Shown here: positions 33,801 to 46,200 of the stretch, in pieces
How the letters are laid out: the number at the start of each line of letters is the position of its first letter
Numbering within the stretch: position 1 is the stretch's first letter
Assembly: GCA_033032175.1 (NCBI GenBank)
Contig: CM065324.1
Location: forward strand, 1,674,001 to 1,738,000
Direction: 5' to 3'
Length of the DNA: 64,000 nucleotides
Origin: Saturnia japonica
Taxonomy: Eukaryota; Arthropoda; Insecta; Lepidoptera; Saturniidae
Notes under the pieces: generated by a model
What the model was told of the DNA's origin: nothing
What the model saw: only the letters and a program-made list of their open reading frames with translations
The model's database searches: none
Made by a program: the position numbers and the translations under genes

Positions 33801-36800
33801 TCTTATTCATGGTAACTGTCATCTGCTGATAACTGATTTGATTCCCGCTGATATCTGAACTGAACTAATCTTATTATCCTAAGATACAATAAGACTATCA
33901 AAGAAATATAACTTACAGCCAAATGTTGATAATCAGCTTCAGTATCCGGTTCACACTTTCCACTGGATAGTTTCTCCAAAACCTGAAAATAATGTTTGAT
34001 TTTTGAAGTCCATTCATTTCAAACGCTGTATGCAAAGAAACAGTAAAAATTGAAACAAGTAGAAATTGACATCAGTGACCTGGTGAGAATGTCACGCACA
34101 CGAACACTCTGTTTGCTGACAGTAAAAATCTATCAGATAATGGGTTGGTACCATATGACGGTCAACTCTAAAACCGCGCGCTCATTGGTCAAATCAAATA
34201 TGTATCGCGAATTCATTGTTGAAATAAAAAAAAATAGCGCGCGCTTCTCCAGCTCCCTGTTACACATTTCCGTCACTTTTCACGAAATCACTTCCACAGA
34301 TTGCATGAAAGCGAGATAAAAGATGTTACACATCACAAATATACACTGGCATTCCTAAATAATAAAAAAACTTTGTAATAGGAGACTTACTTGTGTAGCA
34401 GTGTGAGCGACGTGGTCACAAGCCTCCATGATGTGGTCGACAGCGGCGGTGTTCCTCTGCCGCAGCGCTGCCACCCTCACAACCAAGGAGCGTGTCTCCC
34501 GTGTCACCCTCGAGTCGACCAGGAGCACGCGCAACTCCATCCTTATGTCCAAGTGGCGGGGTTTGCTGCCTTTCTTGAACGATACCAGATTGCCGAAAGT
34601 GCACGTTGCGTTGTCAATACCTGGAATATATTTTTAATTTTACTACGTTATCCGTACTACTAAAAACAATTTTGAAATTCGAGAGATTGATAGTCTATTG
34701 ACAATTATTATTAAAATATTCCTTATTAGATTTAGGCTCTAACAAATACAGTTAATTAATTAAGTGGATATACAGAAATGTAATCCACCAGACATTACTA
34801 TCATTATAACATAATGATCCACATATAATAATAAACTTTTGACAATAAAACCTGCTTGACATGGTCCTTGAACATATTGTTCGGCAAATCAGTAATGTGC
34901 TTAGGAGATATTATTATAATAGAACTTAACACAATTACCTAAAAAACTTTTATTAGTTTTACTGAGTGTAAAATATGGGATGGCCGAATTGCTTATATTG
35001 GAATAAAAATTGACCTAAATTGACAATACTGCGACATCAGACTACAAGTAATAATCAGTGTAAATTAAATCAGAACAGTGAAATAGGATGCACTGAATGA
35101 TCGGCAACGTCAGCATTAAAAGTCAGAAGAACAAAAATAAACGAGGAGGAAACAACAACACGGTTGTTCAAGGTTTAATAGCTCCTTACAGATGATGGTA
35201 ACACGTTTAAAAATTACATTGGTTCTATAGATAGATTGACAACAGTTTTTAAATCGGAGAGTGAAAGGTAATCCGACGAAAATTGGAACAAAGTGCCCTG
35301 GTTACCATGAAACAACTCCATTATACATTTCCTTTAAAAAAACATACTTCCATACTTAATAACCCCGAATCCCCTAAATATTTAATAACACTATTTCAAT
35401 CTCTCGCGACTACGCACAATAGACGGCTAAGAACTTCTGATTCTTTAATTCTTAGTATACCAGGTCATCATACTAACTTCCGCGACCGATCTACTGTGGA
35501 GTTCGCTTCCTATCAACATCCAATCAGCCAACTCTCAGGATTCCTTCAAGTATTCGCTACGTAGCTTTTACTTGGAGCATTTGAATATAGACTAGATTAT
35601 TTTTTAACAAACATCACGCACACCTTGCCTTATATACTTTTCTCTTACTACCCTGGACGACGGGTAGAGAATGCTTTTTAGCATTAAGTCCTCCAATTAT
35701 ACTTTTACGTGCAATAAAGAATTAAATTAAATTCGTTACACGATCCGGAGTGCCATTCTAAAATGGTAACAGTACCGCGCGATTCCTTCAAACATAATTT
35801 ACTAATGGAATCCTACCTTGTGTACATCAAATATATTCAGAATATTAGTGATAAATCAGTTCGACATTGACCACTACCGGAGACATAAAGACTAGACCTT
35901 GACACCAATACAATGGACAGTTAGGTGCAAAATCATTTTATTGTTCTGTCGCACGTACACAATGGAGATAATGCCTAATAATATTTGTTTACTTATGTAT
36001 TACTTAGCATAGAGATGCTAGAAGCCAGAGGGCTTCTTAATGAGGGTTCATTTATAATTGGTCATGTATCTTCCGAGATCTCAATTACTGTGGGTAAAAT
36101 ATAATCATACCATATGTATATCGATTATTATTTTCAATTTGCTACAGGTGTCGTCGTGCTAGACAGCTGATAGTCTGGGGCAATCGAACAAAGCCCGTAC
36201 TTGGGAAGAGGTGTTACAAGCCTTACATTAAAATAACTCTTTCAAACATCTAACATAAGAAATCTACGATAAATCTATTAACAGTTGCTCTGTTCCTTAA
36301 AATATTATTGTCCAGATACTTATTTGTAACTAGCTCTGCCTGCGGCTTCGCTCACGTGGACTACAGAATGCCCGCGCGAATCTTGCTCCCCTGTTCCCGG
36401 CTATTTTAAAGACAAAAATGCGTATTGTGTGTTCCTTAGAAGATAGGCGTATACTCTCGCTGACTTTTTTGTAGGTATTTTTAATGTCTACAATTGTTTA
36501 GTACATTAATTTGCTATATATCTTATGGTTTACTCAACGTAAGCCGTTTAAGCGCCCAAATTGATTCCCATTACCAGATTTTTTTTATTTGTGCGAAACC
36601 CTAATTATTTTTCTAAAATACTTATACTTAAATCAGCAATATCTCTTTACTTGCAAATCAATAAAATTAGTTTAAGTTACTTCCTATAAAATCAGCTATC
36701 TACCATTGAAAGTCCCGTTAAAATCGGTCCAACCGTTTCGAAAATTATCCGGAACAAACAAACAAACCGACAGAAAGACAAAAATTCTAAAAATGTGTTT

Positions 36801-39800
36801 TTTGTTATATGTATCATATATACTCTAATATGCATTTAATAAAAAGCTGTTATTATGATATTAGAAACAGACACTTCTATTTTATTAATTGTATAGATAT
36901 ATATAACTTTACTTGGCACGAGTAACAAAAAATTAGTGCTAATAAAAAAAGTTAGAACTCACCAGAAGGCGTTCCATGCATGATCTTCTCACAATTATAT
37001 GCCCAATCTGATATAATCTCTTTCTCTGTCATACTGAAATCCTCACTGCTCCTGTCGTAATAAGCATCGAAATTTCCAGGAGAACTCTTTAACTTCAACA
37101 ATTGTATCAAGGCTCCTGCTAGGCAGACGGCGAAAGACGCGGAACTGCCGGTCCCAGCACCGATCGTCAGCTCGGAACCCATAGAAATCTCCATGGATTT
37201 GACCGGAAGATACGTACTTCCAAATATACCAGAAAAAATATACAGGAAACTGCGCAATGAATTCTTCTGGTTGTTGGGTAGGTTGTCAAAATTCGGCTTA
37301 ATTATATGGAGGAATTCTTCGACCCTTCGGAGATGGTACTCGTGATCGAGCTTACTGGGTATTCTCCATGAGAATTTTCCCGTGATGCCGGGCGCTAACT
37401 TCGGACTGAAGAGGGTTTTTATCGTCGGTTCCAATGGTATCACATCTTGGAGATCTACGCACGGTAGGTGTATGTGGACTGCATGATCATGCGTTGTATG
37501 TACTTCCTGGAAAATTACCTCTCAAGGTTAAAGTAGCATTTTTGCCATATTTTATCGATGATTAACGAATTATAATGAAGTATGATTTTTAGGGTTAGTT
37601 ATGCGTTTATTTAGATAACGCGCGCATGCTTTTGTTCTCTGTATTCTTAGAAAATAATATATGTGTAATAAGACCTTCCAATTCAGTCAACTCACGGTTA
37701 CAAATAATGGGCAACACTTACATTATACATACATACATGAGTAGGGAAGAGGTAAAGAGAATCTTCTTAAATGGAAATATATATAAAACGGTTCCGAAAA
37801 CTACCAAAATATCGACGATGCAGCAAAAAAGTGAGGCATACAACAGAAACAGTATATGATGAAGTGAAATATGCTAAAGTAATATAATAAAATTAATAAA
37901 TCCAAGACATAGCTTTTTTATATGAGAATGTTTTTTTACATTGGGACTTGAAATATAACTTAATAGTTATTTGAAAACAGTGCCCTTATAGATAAGATGT
38001 GTGTCTTTTTCCTTGTCATTCTGTGATTTGTCCTTCTAAATTCATAACATTTGCGATAGTAACTTCATCTTAACTCCTCTCGATTTCTCCGATATTTTGA
38101 ATATATGAGGCCAGTTCTCCTTACCTCCTTCTAAACTACATAATTTATCTCAGTATTACATAAGGTGTAACAGGTTATACTATACATATTTTAATATGAT
38201 AATTAAAACGAAATCGTACATTGTTAACATTTAGATAATAATATAGTGAATAAACTCAATGAAGTAAACATAGTAATCGTGTTTGTGAATGAACCGCTTT
38301 AATTCATTAGTTTTTACGTAATTGATGTTCGTATGCCAGTGACTTTTATATTACCTCTTTTTAACAGACTTCAAAAAAGACGGCGATTACATACTCGATT
38401 CGATTTTTTTTAAATAATGGTTTTCAGCCATACCTTTTTTTGTCTGTGAACCGATTTGATTGATTCTTTTTTTTTATGGATAGCGGACACCTCAAGGGTG
38501 GTCCCATTTTAATTTCATTGGCATTGGACGGTCAACTTCGGAAATACACCAGGAAACTCTTCAAAATCATTCAGCACGCATTATCTATTAGTTCTATACT
38601 ATGAGTATTTAAAAGGCTACTAACGATAGAAAGTTGTAAGATAAAATAGAGGATTTTGACTTTATTCAGAAGACGATCGTTTACGGAGGGATTTCTCGTA
38701 ATTCGGGTTGAATTACTAAAGGGATGACAGAGGGTGGCAAAGTTAGTATGGTAAATAATATTTTTCGGTTCAAATAAATAAACATTTAATTACAATAAAA
38801 AATCACTACATATCGGTATAAGCAAGCGAAGCTGCAGGCGAAAAGTTAGGTAATTATATTAAACTTTTATACAAGTTAAATATGTACACGAACATTGATG
38901 AAACTAATTGAAGCGGTTGTCAAAGTTCTTGACCACGAATTGACAGCGATTGATAGTGCTTCAACCGGACACCGCAATGTTGTAAAATTATTCCGTGTTT
39001 ATCCCATTTCGAAATTCAAGAAATATTCATTGCCATTTATCTTATCATCATAATATTAATACGTGAGAAGAAAAATTCGGAAACCTTTTTAAGCGTATTA
39101 TTGCGTGCACAGAAGTCCGAGATTTGTCATGGTTAAAGTTTATATAGAGAAGGAGTGCAGAAAGCTAAAATTTATCCATAATATCCGTTACTAATATATT
39201 AAATAAAATAAATTAATACTGCGAATCCTAAACTGACCAGTGCCATTGAACTTAGACCCCTCAAAATATTAACATTGTCACTCAATGAAAAGTGATATAA
39301 TACTCATTGCTTAGGGTTCATACTGCAAATGTCAAATCGAAAATACTGTATGATTAAAAAGTCGGTGCTCGAATTTCGATCATTGGGCGACCGTTGCTAG
39401 TACAAATAATTATGTATATCATCTGAATATAAATGGAGCTAAAGTGGAAACATTGCGACATCTGATTAAAGGCCGATTTTTCAATCGTCCGATAACATTG
39501 TTAACCTGAGGAATAATTTTGACGTTTTGACGGATAAAGTTTAAAAAATATTCCCCAGTTAAGGTAAGTAAGTTATTTTTGGATTGAAAAATCAGCTCTA
39601 AAAGTCATAGCCAGTGTGAATCAAAATAAAGTCAATTAACATGCACTGAATGACCCACAATTAGCATTTTGATCTGCAATCAGCCGAAAAAAAATTTTTT
39701 TTTACACACTATTTAAAAAAAATACCATCCTTGTTTACTGGCTATTTAATACTGATCTCTAATTGAAAAACTCACCAAAGTGGCGCTAGCTTGGCAAGGG

Positions 39801-40170
39801 ACTATGATACTTTTACAGTTTTTAATGTAATAAAACTTTTAAAAAATTAGAACAATAATGGAAAAAGTATGTGGAGTGAAAAGTTGTCCAAAAATAATAA
39901 CTTTTGGTAATATCTTAAAAATTTACGCACCTGCTACCGTGGTGCCACCCTTTCTACTCACCACACTTTTGCCTAACCATGGAATACCATAGAGTATAGA
40001 GTATAGATTCAATTAAAAAAATACGTCACCTTAATTACAATAGAGCTTCGAAGTCCCAGACTGACCGCTATAGCCGTTTTCCCGTACACAACGGAGTGTT
40101 CCCCGTGCAGTATCACTTTTCCCGGCGCCGACACGCTCACCGTATACGCACTATCGATACCGTTCAACAT
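30833..40170 (-). CDS. MVK: Mevalonate kinase
   Basis: Six coding exons: 40030-40170, 36963-37506, 34391-34620, 33917-33982, 32107-32234 and 30833-30965. All are bounded by AG/GT, the phases agree, and together they give 413 residues, close to the roughly 390-400 usual for animals. It phosphorylates mevalonate with ATP in the cytosol or peroxisome, the step after HMG-CoA reductase. Insects make no sterols, so the output is juvenile hormone, dolichol, ubiquinone and prenyl groups. GHMP-kinase motifs are present: [17 protein letters not shown] (14-30), GAGTGSSAS (163-171; most family members have L where this has T), [14 protein letters not shown] with E220 and catalytic D231, and the C-terminal KLTGAGGGG (362-370). 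The ATG chosen is the only one in frame after an upstream stop. Introns hold Helitrons and a LINE end. The BolA2-like stop codon is 102 bp upstream. Confidence 0.95.
32281..32640 (+). mobile_element. Helitron-like 5' portion (TCTATACATATAAAA)
   Basis: A|TCTATACATATAAAATGC is a Helitron-type 5' end followed by a typical non-coding body ('gctgatctgaaacttggagg', 'cacctaagggggtgaaaaagagg'). No CTAG end was located. It lies in a mevalonate kinase intron. The 78-codon frame at 32363-32599 is not a gene. Confidence 0.5.
32933..33290 (+). mobile_element. Non-autonomous Helitron, family C, copy 1
   Basis: A|TCTATACTAATACTATAATAAAG start, then 'aaacacgctaatctctg', 'tgatagtcagactc', 'gttacgtaagtcggaagtcg', shared with 43850-44473. 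The 3' half diverges after about 33290. It lies in mevalonate kinase intron 4. Confidence 0.65.
33419..33710 (-). mobile_element. Helitron 3' end joined to repeat F, copy 3
   Basis: AACTAGCTGTGTCCCACGG is a Helitron CTAG terminus read on the minus strand. Further right 'cttgacattcacggtta', 'cttcctcaataaataggcta' and 'ttcagagattagcacgtac' match repeat F at 1380 and 12200, so repeat F is probably a part of this Helitron type. It lies in a mevalonate kinase intron. Confidence 0.5.
35275..35735 (+). mobile_element. LINE 3' end (jockey/CR1-like)
   Basis: The reading at 35283-35564 gives [20 protein letters not shown] and 'RSTVEF', similar to the C-terminus of lepidopteran LINE reverse-transcriptase ORFs. 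It is followed by a 3' tail 'gggtagagaatgctttttagcattaagtcc' and 'gtgcaataaagaattaaatt' typical of those LINEs. 5' truncated and frame-damaged. It lies in mevalonate kinase intron 2. Confidence 0.6.
36330..36897 (-). mobile_element. Non-autonomous Helitron, family A, copy 4
   Basis: Full-length on the minus strand: A|TCTATACAATTAATAAAAT at 36897 downwards, CTAG end at 36330-36333. It begins 66 bp downstream of the exon 2 donor in mevalonate kinase intron 2. Confidence 0.8.
37515..38355 (-). other. Mevalonate kinase intron 1, unique part
   Basis: A+T-rich intron DNA. The plus-strand frame at 37626-37859 has no recognisable domain and is not supported as a gene. Confidence 0.4.
38358..38590 (+). 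repeat. Dispersed repeat J, copy 2
   Basis: 'cagacttcaaaaaagacggcg', 'tgaaccgatttgattgattctt' and 'acaccaggaaactcttcaaaatcatt' match 430-640. It lies in mevalonate kinase intron 1. Confidence 0.6.
39048..39400 (+). mobile_element. Non-autonomous Helitron, family B, copy 2
   Basis: TCATAATATTAATACGTGAG to GGGCGACCGTTGCTAG|T. An uninterrupted copy with a single GCCATTGAACTT, so it serves as the empty-site reference for the insertion in copy 1. It lies in mevalonate kinase intron 1. Confidence 0.7.
39765..39990 (+). repeat. Dispersed repeat G, copy 3 (short)
   Basis: 'ctcaccaaagtggcgctagc', 'aacaataatggaaaaag', 'acgcacctgctaccgtggtgccacc' match repeat G at 1610 and 15610; the 3' part is missing. 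It lies in mevalonate kinase intron 1, just downstream of exon 1. Confidence 0.6.
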
Positions 40171-40272
40171 ATTTTCTGTCTTTATCGCACACAATATATA
40201 ACTAAATGTAAAGGATCAAGAAAACTACACAATGTAGACTACTCGGTTATAATCAGCAAAATTTTATACATT
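40171..40272 (-). promoter_or_regulatory. 102-bp BolA2-mevalonate kinase intergenic spacer
   Basis: It holds TGTATAAAAT (40261-40270, minus), which can be read as a TATA box for mevalonate kinase or as a TATAAA-type poly(A) signal for the BolA2-like gene. No AATAAA exists in the spacer; the only other variant is GATAAA near 40182. ACATTTAG at about 40205-40212 could also serve as a 3' splice site. The spacer is too short for well-separated end and start signals. Confidence 0.45.
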
Positions 40273-43200
40273 TCACGACTGTGTCTGCCACTGTTCAACT
40301 GTCAGGGTTTTCTGCGTGAAGGCATGTATCATCTTCAATTCCTCTTGAAGAACTGAGTTGACTAATCTGTGAAAGACAATTATATAGTTTAGATTGTATT
40401 CGTTGCATCTTTTTGTAATGCTAATACTTGGTTTTGACTGACAATAGATGATAGAATCTTCCTGCTGTGACATAAAGATATATTTTTGTACTGTTATCGA
40501 ATCGATCTAAGTGTTTTGAAATTATTTCTGCCATGACGCAAATCGACTTTTAGGGAACGTATAACTATTTGTTTCCATGTTTGTGTAATATTAAAAGCAA
40601 ATTTTTTTTAATGGTATATTCGTGATTAGTTTCCTTTATACGGGATGTGTGTCGGGAAATTAGGATAAAAATGATATGTCCTACAAACAGAACTACAAAT
40701 CTATTACGATAGATATGTTTTTTTTTGCCACGTCAGATGTAGTAGTAGTAGTAAATTTTATTAAACTTTTATGTCGTGAAGCAGTATGTTTGTTTGGAAA
40801 GCGACAACGGGCGCTGACATAATATGAGGTGTTCAAGAAATTACTTCTCCAAAGTGCCAAACTAACTGCAGCACTCAGAAACGTTCATTAATTTAGCGCT
40901 AATGAATATTTAACTACATTATATATCTTAATGACAGATTACTCCCAGAGTCAACTTTTAAACCTTCATTAGTTAATGACAACTTTGAGGAAGCATTGAG
41001 CGGTGACTGTCAATACTGCGTTATCGACAACAGATCGATAAGTTCAGATGTTGCCACAAAAATAAATACTTACGTTAGAAATTTTCCGTAACATTAATAC
41101 GTTTTTCTTAAATAACATCCTTACTATAATTTATAAAAATCTATAATTGTATTTCTCATACTTTGTTTTTAATACAAAATCGTAGTTTTAACTAAAATTA
41201 ATCATAAATGTATAAATTTTTGTTGATGTGGCAATGGAAAGCGTCTTTAGAGTCAAAAAATTAAAAACAATCAAAAATTTATTTATATTTCATAAAATCT
41301 ATACTTTTTATTCATTATTTTTAAAGTAACATTTTAGATAAAAACAAATCTCGTCATCAATTTTTAGTTTATGGTGGGGACTGCGGTCGTACCTGCGTCT
41401 ATTGTCACGAAGCTTCTTAGGTACAAAGAATCAATGTACAAGCAGATGTAACCAGCCATTAACGGTATCATCGCGAAAGTTCGGTCTGTGTACTAGTTAT
41501 CGCTCAGGAATATCCTTTGAATTATATAAAACGAATTTTTTGGAAATTTTATTGTTATGGCCATTTTGGATTATTATGTGATAATTCTTAAACAATTAGG
41601 AAGTCGCTAATTTGACTACTGCATGAGCGTGATTACATTTTATCGAACAAAACATACAAAGCTTAGGCATGCAGTGCTTTGTGGCGATAGATAGACCGCA
41701 GCAGCAGCTAAATCATTACAATAACCTCGCAATGAAAACGTTAAATCTCTCACTAACAATATAAGTAAAGGGTTCAAATCATTAAAGTTAATTGTCCTTT
41801 AACGTTACTAATAAAGCAATAACTAATTCTGAGAGGTAACTTTTTAAAATCTGTTTTTTTTTTAGATCTGACTACACTGTTAGCCTTAGGGGCCCTGAAA
41901 CCGCTGCGGCTTTTACAGCTTCACCGAACCTGTACTAAGGGTTTGCTTAAGTAACCCTTAAACGCCTCTGAGTGCGACGGTATGTCACTAACAATGACCA
42001 AGATGGCATATAATTTAAGATTGTTTAAAGGTGACCATGGAGATTGAACGCTCGGCAACAGTCAAAACAGCAAACACAAATGTTAATTGTATACTTTGTT
42101 TGTTTGTTTGTCCTTTAAACGTTCCTAAACCATTCATCCGATTGCGATGAAAATTTCATGAGTCCTTATACGTGCGTACACACCCGCGAATTTTCTATAA
42201 CAGTAGAACCAGTTTACAACAGATGGAACGCAAATCTATCCATTTCGAAAACAACGGATGACAATATACAAGCATAAAATAAACAAAAAAAAATGTGACA
42301 ACCCTAAGTCGAACTCTGAATCCTTATTATTATTAGCTTTATTTAAAGATTATTGCGTAAAAGGAAGTAGGTATATAAACGTGTACGTACACACCTAACC
42401 TACCAATGAATATAATAATATAACAATAACAGTTTATTTTTAAATCAGGTTGCGTTCACGGAAAACATTTAGCGACTTTATTTGCTTATATTGAAAGGAC
42501 AATTTATTGATACGAAATTCATGAAAAAAAAAGTAAATAATAAAAATATAATATAATCGTACTTTTAGTAGCCTACATTAAGCCTATAGTAGTATTTTGA
42601 CATTCATAAGTGCCTTCTTACGGCCTAAATTGAATAAAGTATTTTGAATAACTATAATAACATAGAAATAAGTTAAGGTACTAAAACACGTAGGTAACAT
42701 CATGGATAGATTATAATATATGAACAGAATTAGTGGAATATTTTTAGATAAGTAAGTGACACTTAATATAAATGTATTACAAAGCAATAGATAAATGTGA
42801 TGCATAAAAATCTATACTAATACTAATCTATATAAACAAAAAGCTAAATTATTTAAAAGAAAACAAAAACCGAAGTACAACAAAAGTACTTGACTATAAA
42901 AAATCATTTTCTATTTTTGATTTTTATTTGATTACCGGACGTCGTACTTAAATATTATATAGCCTATGTCACTCCCACAATTAAGACGAATCTAATGACA
43001 CCTCGTATGATAAAATACATCAAGCCGTTTAGTTTAGGCTACAGAGCTTGACAAAGAAATAGACACACATACAATTACGCGAAAAACATAACCTCCTTTT
43101 TCGCAGTCGGGTAAGAAGAATTCGTTGATAAGCGCATCACTTGAGAACTATTGGACCGATTTGGCTAATTATTTATTTTTTGAATGAATTGAATTGAATA

Positions 43201-46200
43201 TTGAATGTACTGAATCAACTTATAATTTGTTTAAATTTTAAATAACTAACTATTTAATTTTCCCTACTTTATAAACAAAAACTTAAGGGGCTCGAACGAA
43301 TGTCCACTCATACTGTACATACGACAGTGCGTAGAAATCTGGTCATAACACAGCTGAGCCAATTCCACGACTGCCAGTTTTCAAAATCATATAAAATATA
43401 TGTGTTTCTGTATTTGTTTGTTTTTATTTTTCGTCACTTCTTTCAGTTTAGCTCCCGCGATAAGTGGCTTCATTAAAAAAAGTTCCTGGAAGCCTTACAA
43501 TGTGAAACGTACCTATTTGCAAGACAATATTATTTGGTTTACACAGTTTTCAATAACGCATTAAAAAATACCGAACAACAACAACGATAAAATTTGATTA
43601 GGCCAGCGAAAGATCGTAAATCGAGTAAACATTTAAGTTACAGTTATATGTATTTCTATACCACTTCGCAGCTTACTACCCGATTCTTAAGTTAAAAGCG
43701 CAAAAGGGAACACGACACGAATGAGTTTCTCGGCGGGAACTTGATTCGTCAGTTACCTAGTTCAATTTTTTTTCTAAAATGAAAACTTCTTTAGTAGCGT
43801 TATGATTAGAAACGCGATGAAACGTAAAAGCGACACTAAAAAGAGAACTTTTTTTGTTTGTTTGTTTGTTTAAACACGCTAATCTCTGGAACTAACAGTC
43901 GGATTCGAAAAATTATGTTTGTATATGATAGCCAGACTCTCTAGGAATAGTATAGGTAGGCTATTTAATATTAGGCTACAAGTCTCAGATAGCCTTAAAT
44001 ATTGATTTTTGTTACGTAAGTCGGAAGTCGAGACCTTCCCAAAATGCTTTAACCACGTGCGTTGGCGTAATCGTTAATGATACGGAAATACAATGTTCTA
44101 CAATAATTTTGGTCCTTAGTATATCTAAAAAAAAAGTCAACGATAGCATATGCCTATCTTTTATACATAAGCCACAATAAGGTATTTTGTGACAAAGATT
44201 TGTTGAAAATCAAAAGTGATTTATAAGCATTTTTTTTACACATGGCATATTAATCCTTACAAACAAAAGTTACTTAATCATAAAGACAATTTTATGAAGT
44301 TAAATATTGCTTTTTAGAGTATGCTATTTGGACGCATAGTTTATGACATAATAATAAATGAAAATAATTTGTACTTGCGGGAAGAACAAATTATGATAGA
44401 TTACATGGGTGCGTTGGCGACGAGGTCTTTGTCGGATAAAATTAACACGGGTGAAACCGTGTGGCACAGCTAGTTAATTAATATATTGCGTAATTTGTCT
44501 GACATTTAACGTGATACAGATGGGTCATTGCGCACAAATAAAACACTGTTTCATATCGATAACAAACCTTGGTTATATTTTGTTTTCGACATATTTTTTT
44601 TACCTTCAGTAAACTTTTCTACTGAGTCACATAAAAATATAAAATCTGATTTCAAAAGTCTAATCCTATGAATTCATTTAAAGCATGATAAGTAAAATCT
44701 AATACAAATATGTAACAGTTTTTTATTTATCAAATTACCAATGTGAAATCTAAATATCGGTTATTAACTTTTTTCCTATAAAACCGATATCTCTATGTAT
44801 ACAATATATATCGGGGCTTCTTAAACTTTTGTCATTCACGACCCCATTTACGATTGCGAGTTTCTTGACGACCCCATACAAATATAAAAGAACATATTAT
44901 CATATATAATATCTGCATCAGCTGTTTTTGATTTTGTGTTTCATTGCTGGTTTTTTTTTAAGTAAAGTAATGTATTTTTTATGAAATTATCGTTTCATTT
45001 AGCTGTACTAACACGATGGAGCGTAAATAATGCTAATAAAAAGTTTAAATAATATGATTTTTTTTTTATCAGGATCAATTTTTTTCCATCTCATCATCAA
45101 AGGTGTCATTAGTACTATCGTCTGTCTTCATTTTCGGGAGCGGTCTACTAATACCCTGTATAAATATTTAACATTAAAATCTCTCGCGACCGCAGAATCT
45201 TGCTACGCGACCCCTATGGGGTCGCGACCCATAGTTTACAAAGCCCTGATATATATGTTAAAAACCCCGTAGAATCCGAAAAGGGTATAAAGGTATCCCA
45301 ATGACATTACCAAAAAAATAAATCAAAACTTTATTTATTTATGAACATAAAAATTTAATTGCAATTTAAAATTAACATATTTTAGTTTTAGTTTCCCTCA
45401 AATTTAGCAAATTTTTAAAACATGATAACACCGTCGCTTGCCGCGCCGCGGTACGTTTCATCATATGGCGGTAACCTGCGCCGCGCCGCACCGCCTTTAT
45501 TTATAGCCATGAGAGTTTCCTCATTTAACTAATTTTTCTTACATTTTATTAGAGGTATTTTTTTAAACTTATAATCTGAGATAGATAACGTAAATAGAAT
45601 ATATACTGTACAAATGTCACTGATACAAATTACAAAAAAAATTTAAATACTCAACCCATATCCAACTAACCAAAAATTCAGTAATATTTGATTACGTCGT
45701 ACACTCTACCGCGTATGCAAAGGTATCTCCCAACAGTGGGATATCGCGAAAATGCTACGACAAGAAATAAAAAAAAATCATTTGTGACACTTCACACTTG
45801 GTAAAAGTGAAACCTTCAGAAAACATAAAAATAGCTTCTTTATATATCTCTTCTCTTCTAAATCAGCGGGACACGAACTATTAACCATTCGTACTATACG
45901 TACAAGTCTAGTCGTCACACTGCTAGGCCAATTCGACGATGATAGACTTGTATATCAGGACATGCATTAACCGTATATATATTCTATCTCATTCTCTCGC
46001 AGGCTAAATCCTATATAATTATTATGTAACTATTGTTGTTCGTGGATGCGAACTCACATCGGCACGGTGCCCGTACCAAAAATATTAGGGTAAAATAAAC
46101 AGAATTTCTCACCTATGCCTGGCGAGAAGCGGTTTCCCTTTGAACTTATCGGACACTATCAACACGGAGAACTTGCCGCCGCAACCGTCGCTCTCGTCTT

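Noticed and set aside
34020..34320. Plus-strand 89-codon frame between mevalonate kinase exons 3 and 4.
   Set aside because: It lies inside an intron of the opposite-strand gene, has no domain, and its promoter-like words (CCAAT-type, CGCGCG) are not organised.
39855..39905. Reading [12 protein letters not shown] in repeat G, resembling a THAP start.
   Set aside because: The same repeat at 1610 and 15610 does not conserve the frame or the cysteines.
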